Part shown: positions 1 to 5,541 of the stretch, one piece after another
Layout of the letters: each line of letters opens with the position of its first letter
Numbering within the stretch: position 1 is the first letter of the stretch
Notes under the pieces: model-generated
The model's input: the letters and a program-made list of their open reading frames with translations, nothing else
Told to the model about the DNA's origin: nothing
Databases searched by the model: none
Assembly (NCBI GenBank): GCA_014729945.1
Contig: WJJC01000166.1
Location: forward strand, 1 to 5,564
Direction of reading: 5' to 3'
Source of the DNA: Candidatus Bathyarchaeota archaeon
GTDB taxonomy: Archaea; Thermoproteota; Bathyarchaeia; TCS64
DNA length: 5,564 bases
Position numbers and translations under genes: made by a program

Positions 1-140
1 AGCAAGTGAACTCGATGGAGCAGGGTTTGAGGTAAATTATCGGGGTATCTCCTGATGCCCGGGTAAACATTAACATTTAGCTCTTGCTTGAATCAGTTAC
101 CCCGTGTATAAAAGTTCTTTTTTTCACAAATATTTAAACG
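1..140. other. Left-edge intergenic region with possible gene tail
   Basis: No convincing gene is visible here. One + strand frame is open from the window edge (from base 2) to a TGA at 53-55 and would encode a 17-residue tail, ASELDGAGFEVNYRGIS. The stretch AGFEVxYxG resembles the second strand of a vitamin B12-binding domain of the methylmalonyl-CoA mutase type, but that domain would normally continue well past this point, so this would be a truncated remnant rather than a normal end. Seventeen open codons are not significant on their own. The segment also holds a T7 tract (118-124), TATA-like boxes and a separated 7-base inverted repeat (41-47 with 98-104). None of these forms an obvious transposon end. 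Confidence 0.3.
118..124 (+). terminator. Oligo-T terminator of upstream transcript
   Basis: Seven consecutive T on the + strand follow the possible gene tail ending at 55. Archaeal RNA polymerase terminates at oligo-U runs without needing a hairpin, so this would close any rightward transcript entering the window. It lies before the promoter of the TnpB-like gene. Confidence 0.35.
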
Positions 141-142
141 TT

Positions 143-150
143 GTATATAA
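143..150 (+). promoter_or_regulatory. TATA box of TnpB-like gene
   Basis: The octamer TATATAAT is centred about 27 bases before the ATG at 174. Archaeal transcription starts about 26 bases after the TATA centre, so the transcript would begin at or next to the start codon (leaderless). No Shine-Dalgarno motif precedes the ATG, which fits. A second box-like stretch, TATAAAAG at 107-114, lies too far upstream for this start. Confidence 0.5.
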
Positions 151-173
151 TATCCGTGTTAATATGTGATTCA

Positions 174-767
174 ATGAGTAAAGAAATCGTGCTCGGTGTT
201 GATTTAGGTATTAAAAGATCTATTTCCACATCCGCATTTCTGAATTATGGCGATTACACAATGTATGATGCTGTTACTAAACACTGGGGTGAGGCAAATA
301 GTTGGATAGAAGAATGGATTGTTAGCTTAAGTACGCAATTAATCGAGTATATCAGAACACACAATGTTAACATCATGGCTATGGAAGATTTGAATATCGA
401 AAGTATGACAATCTCAGAAAATATGAAAGAATATTTAAAGGCCTTAAAAAATGGAATTGAACTAGTAGCTAAAGAAAATGATGTTACAATAAAATATGTT
501 GATCCTAGAAATACATCAAAACTCTGTTCTAATTGTGGGAAGATTGGGCGTAGAAAAAGGAGAGACTTCAAATGCTCTAAATGCGGATTTACTGAGAATG
601 CTGATGTAAACGCAGCAAAAAATATTGGCCTTAGGTATATTATCAACGAAGCAAGAGAAACTAAATTTTTAGGAATTAATCCAAGTGGAAGATATTATTT
701 AGCTATGTCTTATGGGCCAAAATCTTATGAAGATTTTGAGTGGGTAAGGAAAACTATAGAAACATAA
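174..767 (+). CDS. Compact TnpB-like RuvC/zinc-ribbon protein
   Basis: A 197-residue protein related to the nuclease half of TnpB, the RNA-guided nuclease of IS200/IS605 elements (ancestor of Cas12). The RuvC motifs are visible in order: GVDLGIKR with D10, MEDLN with E71, and ADVNAAKNI with D144. A zinc ribbon (C118, C121, C134, C137) sits between the second and third, as in TnpB. All three catalytic acids are kept. The N-terminal half of normal TnpB (about 350-400 residues, with guide-RNA and target-recognition domains) is absent, and the segment between D10 and E71 looks shorter than usual. I chose the ATG at 174 over an in-frame TTG at 141 because the TTG overlaps the TATA box and the conserved region starts just after the ATG. 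A 50-residue tail after D144 is unassigned. No transposon ends or TnpA partner are visible. It could be a decayed transposon gene or a domesticated nuclease; the intact frame and active site favour the second. Confidence 0.8.
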   Translation: MSKEIVLGVDLGIKRSISTSAFLNYGDYTMYDAVTKHWGEANSWIEEWIVSLSTQLIEYIRTHNVNIMAMEDLNIESMTISENMKEYLKALKNGIELVAKENDVTIKYVDPRNTSKLCSNCGKIGRRKRRDFKCSKCGFTENADVNAAKNIGLRYIINEARETKFLGINPSGRYYLAMSYGPKSYEDFEWVRKTIET

Positions 768-771
768 TTTC

Positions 772-793
772 TAATTGATTTTTTAATTGATTT
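772..793. repeat. 10-bp tandem direct repeat, period 12
   Basis: The 10-mer TAATTGATTT occurs at 772-781 and again at 784-793, just after the TnpB-like gene. In such AT-rich spacer DNA a chance origin is quite possible. It could also be a small operator or a transposon-end remnant. Confidence 0.4.
779..784 (+). terminator. Oligo-T terminator after TnpB-like gene
   Basis: A T6 run starts 12 bases past the TAA that ends the TnpB-like gene, the usual form of an archaeal intrinsic terminator. A small AT-only hairpin follows at 806-823 (7-bp stem, 4-base loop). Together with a separate TATA-like box before the next gene, this suggests that the two genes are transcribed separately. Confidence 0.45.
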
Positions 794-824
794 AAATTTA
801 TAGGAAATTATTTTTCAATAATTG

Positions 825-831
825 TTATATG
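825..831 (+). promoter_or_regulatory. TATA-like box of RecB-like nuclease gene
   Basis: TTATATG is centred about 29 bases before the ATG at 857, the distance expected for a leaderless or near-leaderless archaeal transcript. There is no Shine-Dalgarno sequence before this ATG. The AT-rich background lowers certainty about the exact box. Confidence 0.4.
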
Positions 832-856
832 TCCATAAATGTAAAGTTGAAGTATT

Positions 857-2314
857 ATGGTAGATACTGATTCATTAGTTACTACGTGTTTGAATTCTGA
901 AGGAATTGATTGTTTTATCTATGCCAGATTAGTTTATGATTATGATATAGATCCTTTCAAAGTTTGGTGTGAATTTCATGTATCCCCGGATGAAAAAGAC
1001 CCCAGAGATGATTTTTTAGAATTTTTAATGGAACAGGGAAATGATCATGAGTCCAACACGATCAATGAAATGATCCCTGATGCTGAGAAAGTTGTATCTG
1101 AAACACCTGAAGAGGGATTTGAGCTTGTTGTCAAATCAATGACGGGAGGGATTAAGGCAATTGCTAACGCACCCGTGTTCTATATGCCTGAAGGATTGAA
1201 GGGGGTAATCGATTTACTCGAAAGGGATGATTCAAACCGATCACTTTTTGGAGATTTTCATTATACAGTTTCAGAGATAAAATTAGCTAAGAATATAAAA
1301 TCTTATCATATTTTACAAGGCGCTTTTTATAATTATTTAGTAGGGAAAATTCAAGGATATACCCCTGAGTCATTCAAAATAATAAATCGTGATAGAGAAA
1401 TCTTGGAAATACCATATAATGAAAGAGAATTGTTTAATGTTCTATCTGAGATCAGAGCTATAAAAGAGGGAAAAGAGGTCAGTCCTACATATGGTTCTTG
1501 CGACTGGCCTTGGGAAACGTTTGCCAATAAAGAAGCAATTCACCGGAAAGATGTGTCTCTAATAAATGGTGTTGGAAAAGCCACCAAGTACAAATTGTGT
1601 GACGTTGGAATAAAATCAATCGACGATGTAGACGCTGCGAGTCATGCATCTTTATGTAGTGTAAAAGGAATTGGTGAAAAAACAGCAATTAAAATGAAAA
1701 ACAGCGCTCAGGCTATTATTTCTTCTAACCCAGTTAAAATCAAAGATATATCTCTTCCAGATGTAGGTACAGAAATATTTTTAGATCTTGAAGGAACAGG
1801 CGAACAGATTGGAGAGCAAGACCTTATTTCTATGGACTATTTGATTGGTGTTACTGTTAGAAAAAATGATGAAATTAAATATATTCCATTTTTTGCAGAT
1901 AGTTTGGAATCTGAGGAAAAGATGTTTAAGGAGTTTTTAGATTGGTTGGTAGAGCAAGAGGATTATATAATTTATCATTGGCATCATTACGAACGCACCC
2001 ATTTATCAAAGTTAGTGGAAAAACATGGAACAGAATATGATGTAAAATCAATACTATTCGATAAAATGATCGATCTCCATAAGATATCTGTTAGAAGCTT
2101 TTCTTTCCCTACTTATGGAACTGGCCTAAAAGAAATTGCAAAATATGTAGGATTTGACTGGAGGGATAGTGAAATTAATGCAATGATATCTGCTGTGATA
2201 TTCTTAAATTATGCTACAACAGGAAATAAAGAAGGTCTAGATCGAGTTATTGGATACAATGAAGACGATTGCAATGCAACAATGGTAATCAAAGATTGGT
2301 TAACATCAAACTAA
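857..2314 (+). CDS. TM0106-like RecB-family nuclease with RNase H-fold domain
   Basis: A 485-residue protein with two predicted nuclease domains. Residues about 30-200 look like a RecB/Cas4-type PD-(D/E)XK domain: GNDHE (H64, E65), the acid in GVIDLL (D119), E140-I-K142, and a QxxxY motif (Q154, Y158). Residues about 232-290 carry two helix-hairpin-helix motifs (INGVGKA and VKGIGEKTA) that would bind DNA backbone. Residues about 305-485 form an RNase_H_2/DEDD-type exonuclease: FLDLEG (D310, E312), YHWHHYE, MIDLH (D407) and YNEDD (D471). This order matches the TM0106 family of putative RecB nucleases, which has no firmly established function; a DNA repair or defence role is inferred. The cysteine group that family members often carry before the HhH region is reduced to C215, so an iron-sulfur cluster is doubtful. 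The gene is convergent with the next one, 8 bases between stops. The product should be cytoplasmic: no signal or membrane segment is seen. Confidence 0.8.
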   Translation: MVDTDSLVTTCLNSEGIDCFIYARLVYDYDIDPFKVWCEFHVSPDEKDPRDDFLEFLMEQGNDHESNTINEMIPDAEKVVSETPEEGFELVVKSMTGGIKAIANAPVFYMPEGLKGVIDLLERDDSNRSLFGDFHYTVSEIKLAKNIKSYHILQGAFYNYLVGKIQGYTPESFKIINRDREILEIPYNERELFNVLSEIRAIKEGKEVSPTYGSCDWPWETFANKEAIHRKDVSLINGVGKATKYKLCDVGIKSIDDVDAASHASLCSVKGIGEKTAIKMKNSAQAIISSNPVKIKDISLPDVGTEIFLDLEGTGEQIGEQDLISMDYLIGVTVRKNDEIKYIPFFADSLESEEKMFKEFLDWLVEQEDYIIYHWHHYERTHLSKLVEKHGTEYDVKSILFDKMIDLHKISVRSFSFPTYGTGLKEIAKYVGFDWRDSEINAMISAVIFLNYATTGNKEGLDRVIGYNEDDCNATMVIKDWLTSN

Positions 2315-2315
2315 C

Positions 2316-2320
2316 TTTTT
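2316..2320 (+). terminator. T5 tract at convergent gene ends
   Basis: Five T follow directly after the TAA of the RecB-like nuclease gene, in the 8-base gap before the stop of the convergent gene. A further T5 at 2390-2394 lies inside the opposing gene. These are weak but typical archaeal termination signals. I see no matching oligo-T for the - strand gene in the first bases beyond its stop. Confidence 0.3.
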
Positions 2321-2322
2321 AA

Positions 2323-3951
2323 TCACGTAGAATATCCTATTTTCCTACTCTCTTCAAGCATTTTCTCAAATTCATAAACCTGCGTATTCTTTTTAGCTGC
2401 ATTAGACATTATCTTTTTAGCAGAATCAGGCCTATTCCAGACCTGCTCAATAATCTCCCTGACCTCTTGCTCATCTTTAGATATCCTACATATTCTCTGA
2501 ACTGTTATCTTCCGCTCTACCCCTCTATCTCTGAGTTTCTGGTTGAAATCAACGGCCTTCAATAACTGAACATTAATTCTTTGAGCATATGCCGGTAAAC
2601 TAACCTTACTCTCATCCTCCAGTACCACACTCTCCCGTGTATCAAAAGAGCTTCCAGCAAAAACACCGATTACTCCCTGCCTCACTTGTCTTCCCTTAGG
2701 AGTATCAGTTCCAAATTCCTTACTCCATTTCAAGACCTCAAAGAAATCATCTATATGCCTTTTTCTCACTAAACCCCACTTACACTCCAACACATATGTA
2801 ATTGGCTGAGCAAAAACACCGGGCGTAACCTCCCACACACGGTCAACCTCCGCATTCCTTCTCCTATTCCCAACAGGCTTTATCAAATGGATTGTTATAC
2901 GCCTGGGGTCCATTCTATCCCCTCTATGTTTCTGTGTCCAAAACTTAGCCCCAGTGGTAAAAGTATCGATAAACCATTCAGGGACAGCCTCCCAATTATG
3001 CCCAATACGGTTGGCCCTACCCTTAACCTTACGAATATAATTCTCTTTCATCTCAACAGCTGCATTAAACTCTTCCTCACTAAGAGCTTCATGGTAAAAA
3101 TATCTGTAAGCACCGAACAACTTAGTCTCCCTCAGGTCAGGATACAACTGAAGAGCACGGTCAACAGCATTTTCCGCTTCATACTCAGTCAACCCAAGCT
3201 CATTTTGCAGATAAGACATGCCTATCAATTCTCTGAGTTTAGAAGACGCCAAAACACGGTCACGAACAGCATGAACCCTTTCAATAACCGGGTTAGTAGA
3301 GCTCCTATCCAGTAACGCTTTATCAGTTCGCTCAATCGCCTCTTCAATAGCAATCTCCCTGGGTTTTTCTTGGTCAATCCAAGTTAGAAGAAAACCCTCC
3401 CTGAAAGGAGTCTGCCTATCATTAGAACGATATCCCCTCACATAGACCAACTCATCATACCTCCGAATAGTGGCCATAACATCCCTGGTCTTAACACCCT
3501 TATCCTCCAGAGCATCACGTATCTGTGTTGAAAAATAAGCACTGTTAGAATGTTCTTCTAAAAAATGCATGATAAGCTGTGCTTTACTAGTCTTCTTAGA
3601 CCCACGGGAATCAAGATGTTCCTCAGAAAAAGATACAAACTTCGCTCCATCTATTCTTACCGAATCAAGGTTACCTGAGTTGATAATATATCTATAATAA
3701 CCACGTGTGTTTTTACTAGTGCCCTTCCTACCCCTGAACTTCTCAAAGCTCTCGAAAACAGGTTCCTCCGACCTTAACACATACCCATTCTTCCAGCACC
3801 TCTTCAACGCACCCCATACAGAGGGCTTGCTGAGATTGGTTAGCATGAGAATCTGCCTAGAAGTCCTGGGCTCACCGTCACTTAACACAGCAAGAATCTT
3901 ATCCTGAGTCGGGTGCCAGGGCGCCATCAAGTATTTAACAACAAATGACAC
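2323..3951 (-). CDS. Winged-helix protein with PD-(D/E)XK nuclease domain
   Basis: A 542-residue protein from a GTG start at 3951, or 534 residues from the ATG at 3927-3925 (residue 9), which lies just before the first conserved segment; neither start has a clear Shine-Dalgarno. Residues about 13-60 and 122-175 look like winged-helix DNA-binding units, the first with TSRQILMLTNLSKPSVWGAL as its helix-turn-helix; about 228-285 may be a third. Residues about 365-435 carry a PD-(D/E)XK signature: AEVDRVW (E368, D370), then VLECKW (E389, K391), then a hydrophobic strand GVIGVFAG. This resembles the Mrr-type restriction or Holliday-junction-resolvase nuclease fold. I do not recognise a named family. 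A DNA-cleaving role in restriction, defence or mobile-element biology is inferred. The rest (about 440-542) is charged and mostly helical. The gene lies downstream of the tRNA on the same strand. Confidence 0.7.
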   Translation of the reverse strand: MSFVVKYLMAPWHPTQDKILAVLSDGEPRTSRQILMLTNLSKPSVWGALKRCWKNGYVLRSEEPVFESFEKFRGRKGTSKNTRGYYRYIINSGNLDSVRIDGAKFVSFSEEHLDSRGSKKTSKAQLIMHFLEEHSNSAYFSTQIRDALEDKGVKTRDVMATIRRYDELVYVRGYRSNDRQTPFREGFLLTWIDQEKPREIAIEEAIERTDKALLDRSSTNPVIERVHAVRDRVLASSKLRELIGMSYLQNELGLTEYEAENAVDRALQLYPDLRETKLFGAYRYFYHEALSEEEFNAAVEMKENYIRKVKGRANRIGHNWEAVPEWFIDTFTTGAKFWTQKHRGDRMDPRRITIHLIKPVGNRRRNAEVDRVWEVTPGVFAQPITYVLECKWGLVRKRHIDDFFEVLKWSKEFGTDTPKGRQVRQGVIGVFAGSSFDTRESVVLEDESKVSLPAYAQRINVQLLKAVDFNQKLRDRGVERKITVQRICRISKDEQEVREIIEQVWNRPDSAKKIMSNAAKKNTQVYEFEKMLEESRKIGYST

Positions 3952-4014
3952 TAATGAAACTTGCTAGTGTAAACGTAAAAGCAAAACCTCTCAACCATGC
4001 ATAACTAATATCCA

Positions 4015-4023
4015 GATTATATC
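4015..4023 (-). promoter_or_regulatory. Candidate TATA box of winged-helix nuclease gene
   Basis: Read on the - strand, GATATAATC is centred near 4019, which would put a transcription start near 3993 and leave a 40-65 base leader before the GTG or ATG. A weaker TTTTACG at about 3974-3980 would instead give a leaderless message from the GTG at 3951. The sequence does not decide between them. Nothing else is seen in the spacer between this gene and the tRNA. Confidence 0.3.
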
Positions 4024-4046
4024 GACTCTATAGCGAAAAGGAGCTT

Positions 4047-4051
4047 AAAAA
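4047..4051 (-). terminator. Oligo-T terminator of initiator tRNA
   Basis: On the - strand a T5 run lies 24 bases beyond the CCA end of the tRNA, followed by a T4 run at 4036-4039. This is the normal form of termination for an archaeal tRNA transcript and would separate it from the nuclease gene further downstream. Confidence 0.5.
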
Positions 4052-4074
4052 CTGCCTAGAATATGAGTTTAAGA

Positions 4075-4152
4075 TGGTAGCGGGGGGTAGATTTGAACTA
4101 CCGGCCTCGGGGTTATGAGCCCCGCGGGCTAACCTGACTGCCCTACCCCGCT
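4075..4152 (-). tRNA. Initiator tRNA-Met (CAU), CCA encoded
   Basis: A complete 78-base tRNA cloverleaf including an encoded 3' CCA. The acceptor stem pairs AGCGGGG with CCCCGCT, the D stem GGGC with GCCC, the anticodon stem CGGGG with CCCCG around loop CTCATAA, and the T stem GGTAG with CTACC around loop TTCAAAT. The anticodon CAU is at 4117-4115. Two features mark it as the initiator and not the elongator Met or the CAU-bearing tRNA-Ile: the A1:U72 pair at the end of the acceptor stem, and the three consecutive G:C pairs next to the anticodon loop (positions 29-31 with 39-41). It starts translation by pairing with AUG in the P site with aIF2. No intron is present. It diverges from the RNase P subunit operon. 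Confidence 0.97.
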
Positions 4153-4180
4153 AACCTCTCCCCCATTAAGAAACTATAGT

Positions 4181-4190
4181 CTTATAAACC
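4181..4190. promoter_or_regulatory. Shared TATA element, tRNA and RNase P operon
   Basis: CTTATAAACC on the + strand reads GGTTTATAAG on the - strand, a good archaeal TATA box in both directions. Toward the tRNA it lies about 33 bases before the mature 5' end, giving a leader of about 7 bases, and purine-rich GGAAGG precedes it like a BRE. Toward the operon it lies 37 bases before the ATG at 4222, giving a leader of about 11 bases. The - strand fit is better. Use in both directions is inferred. Confidence 0.55.
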
Positions 4191-4221
4191 TTCCACCTAC
4201 CAGAAACCACAGAAAACCTCA

Positions 4222-4521
4222 ATGAAAACCAGAATATCCGTAGAACGCATGCAAATACTATACCAGGAAGCACAGAAAACAGTAAAAACAGAACCAGAGC
4301 TAGCCCAAAAATATATCCACCTTCTCCGACGAATAGCCCAACGCACAAGAACCAAAATACCACCCCACATACAACACAACATATGCAAAAAATGCAACAC
4401 CCCCCTAATCCCCGGCTACAACGCAACCACCAGAATCAACCAGCGACGAGAACCCCACGTCACCACCACATGCCACACCTGCGGATACATAAAACGCGTC
4501 CCCATAGGAGAAAAAACATGA
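4222..4521 (+). CDS. rnp4: Ribonuclease P protein component 4 (Rpp21/Rpr2-like)
   Basis: A 99-residue basic protein of the archaeal Rpp21 family, one of the protein subunits of RNase P, which removes 5' leaders from precursor tRNAs. In known archaeal complexes this subunit pairs with Rpp29 and supports substrate recognition by the specificity domain of the RNA. The N-terminal 50 residues form two helices rich in Arg and Lys (ERMQILYQEA, then ELAQKYIHLLRRIAQRTR). A zinc ribbon follows with CKKC (C55, C58) and CHTC (C84, C87). The length is normal for the family. The start at 4222 fits because the family begins close to the first helix. Its TGA overlaps the ATG of the next gene (ATGA), so the two should be translationally coupled. 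The neighbouring tRNA is a substrate of the enzyme. Confidence 0.88.
   Translation: MKTRISVERMQILYQEAQKTVKTEPELAQKYIHLLRRIAQRTRTKIPPHIQHNICKKCNTPLIPGYNATTRINQRREPHVTTTCHTCGYIKRVPIGEKT
4506..4510 (+). promoter_or_regulatory. Shine-Dalgarno motif deciding the dphB start
   Basis: AGGAG lies 7 bases before the ATG at 4518, inside the end of the RNase P subunit gene. It supports this internal ATG over the longer open frame that extends upstream to 4383, whose extra 45 residues are low-complexity sequence translated from another gene. Confidence 0.6.
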
Positions 4522-5540
4522 TCACTCTCATCAGCATCGGACTCAATAGCCACAAAGACCTAAACCTAAACGCCATAGAAGCAGCAAGAGAAGCCAGCAA
4601 ACTCTACCTTGAAGACTACACCATGAAACTAGACACCACCAGAGAGAAACTAGAAGAAACAATAGGTAAAACCATCACACCCCTAAAACGCAACGGCATG
4701 GAGGAACAAGCCCACCAGTTACTGGAAGAAGCAAAAACAAGCAAAATCGCCATACTAGTAGGAGGAGACGCACTAAGCGCCACCACCCACATAAGCCTCA
4801 TCCTGGACGCCCATGACCTAAACATCCCAACAAGGGTAATCCATGGAAGCAGCATATTCACAGCCATCACAGACACCGGGCTCAGCATCTACAAATACGG
4901 GAAAACAGTCACTATCCCCCTGCCCGAGAAAGGACCCGCCACCACCGTCATACGCACAATAAATGAGAACTACCACCACGGCCTTCACACCCTGTTCCTC
5001 CTGGACCTCGACAAACCAAAGGAAAAATACCTCACCATACCCGACGCCATCAACATACTCACCGAAACCGGGCTCCCCCCGGAAACACTCCTAGTAGGCG
5101 TAGCACGCCTAGGAGGCCCAAACCCCACCATAAAAGCCGATACAGCCCATAAACTAACCCAAATAGACTTCGGGTCACCACCCCACGCCATCATAGCCCC
5201 CGGCAGACTCCACTTCCTCGAAGAGGAAGCACTAGAAACCCTAGCAGACTGCCCAAGAGAAGTAATCCAAAACCATAACCCCGTGGGGGAGACAGATCGA
5301 CTAATCACCAAATACACCAAGAGCTGCAGAAAAGTACTTGAAAAACACAAGAAAAACAGACTACCCATCAACACAACCAGAAACCAGGTAAACGAACTAC
5401 TACAACACGCGGAAAACTACCTCGACGACGCAGAATACTACAGAACAGACAAGAAACCCACAGCCCTAACCTGCGTAGCCTACTCCGAGGGAATCCTCGA
5501 CGCCCTAAAGCTTTTAGGCATACTGGAGTTCGAGTGGTAA
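4518..5540 (+). CDS. dphB: Diphthine synthase with C-terminal DUF357 domain
   Basis: A 340-residue fusion. Residues 1-260 are diphthine synthase (Dph5 type), a cytoplasmic SAM-dependent methyltransferase that methylates the modified histidine of elongation factor 2 during diphthamide synthesis. Supporting stretches are the N-terminal ITLISIGL, the SAM-site motif VGGDALSATTH (81-91), HGSSIFTA (109-116), GLSIYKYGKTVTIP (121-134) and GVARLGGPNPTIKADT (194-209). The usual GDPxxATTH has Ala in place of Pro here (A85). Stand-alone enzymes have about 250-270 residues, so the last 70-80 are extra. They match DUF357, with the ending AYSEGILDALKLLGILEFEW; its function is unknown to me. The start at 4518 follows an AGGAG and overlaps the previous stop. 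The next gene begins one base after the TAA, so the three genes form a tight operon. Codons are rich in A and C, with many ATA, CTA and AGA. Confidence 0.9.
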   Translation: MITLISIGLNSHKDLNLNAIEAAREASKLYLEDYTMKLDTTREKLEETIGKTITPLKRNGMEEQAHQLLEEAKTSKIAILVGGDALSATTHISLILDAHDLNIPTRVIHGSSIFTAITDTGLSIYKYGKTVTIPLPEKGPATTVIRTINENYHHGLHTLFLLDLDKPKEKYLTIPDAINILTETGLPPETLLVGVARLGGPNPTIKADTAHKLTQIDFGSPPHAIIAPGRLHFLEEEALETLADCPREVIQNHNPVGETDRLITKYTKSCRKVLEKHKKNRLPINTTRNQVNELLQHAENYLDDAEYYRTDKKPTALTCVAYSEGILDALKLLGILEFEW

Positions 5541-5541
5541 G

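Noticed and set aside
1..173. N-terminal half of TnpB as a frameshifted remnant
   Set aside because: All three + strand frames upstream of 174 have stops and show no TnpB-like residues.
254..646. Long - strand open frame opposite the TnpB-like gene
   Set aside because: It is antisense to a gene with clear RuvC and zinc-ribbon motifs and its product shows no recognisable domain.
1485..1688. - strand open frame inside the RecB-like nuclease gene
   Set aside because: Antisense to the helix-hairpin-helix region of a well-supported gene; no motif.
2887..3315. + strand open frame opposite the winged-helix nuclease gene
   Set aside because: The - strand frame is much longer and carries the PD-(D/E)XK signature; the + product is featureless.
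1..4074. Integration at the tRNA with duplicated 3' end (att site)
   Set aside because: I looked for a second copy of the tRNA 3' segment in the left part and saw only short GGGGTA matches, and there is no integrase gene.
4075..4152. Elongator tRNA-Met or tRNA-Ile(CAU)
   Set aside because: The A1:U72 pair and the three G:C pairs next to the anticodon loop are initiator features.
4166..4426. - strand frame with Cys- and Phe-rich, membrane-like product
   Set aside because: It is the complement of the A+C-rich RNase P subunit gene; hydrophobic G/T-rich translation is what such a strand gives by chance.
4383..4517. 45-residue upstream extension of diphthine synthase
   Set aside because: The extension is His/Pro/Arg-rich translation of the RNase P subunit gene in another frame. 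The ATG at 4518 has AGGAG before it and begins the conserved N-terminus.
4616..5374. - strand open frames opposite diphthine synthase
   Set aside because: Antisense to a strongly conserved enzyme; no own motifs or start signals.
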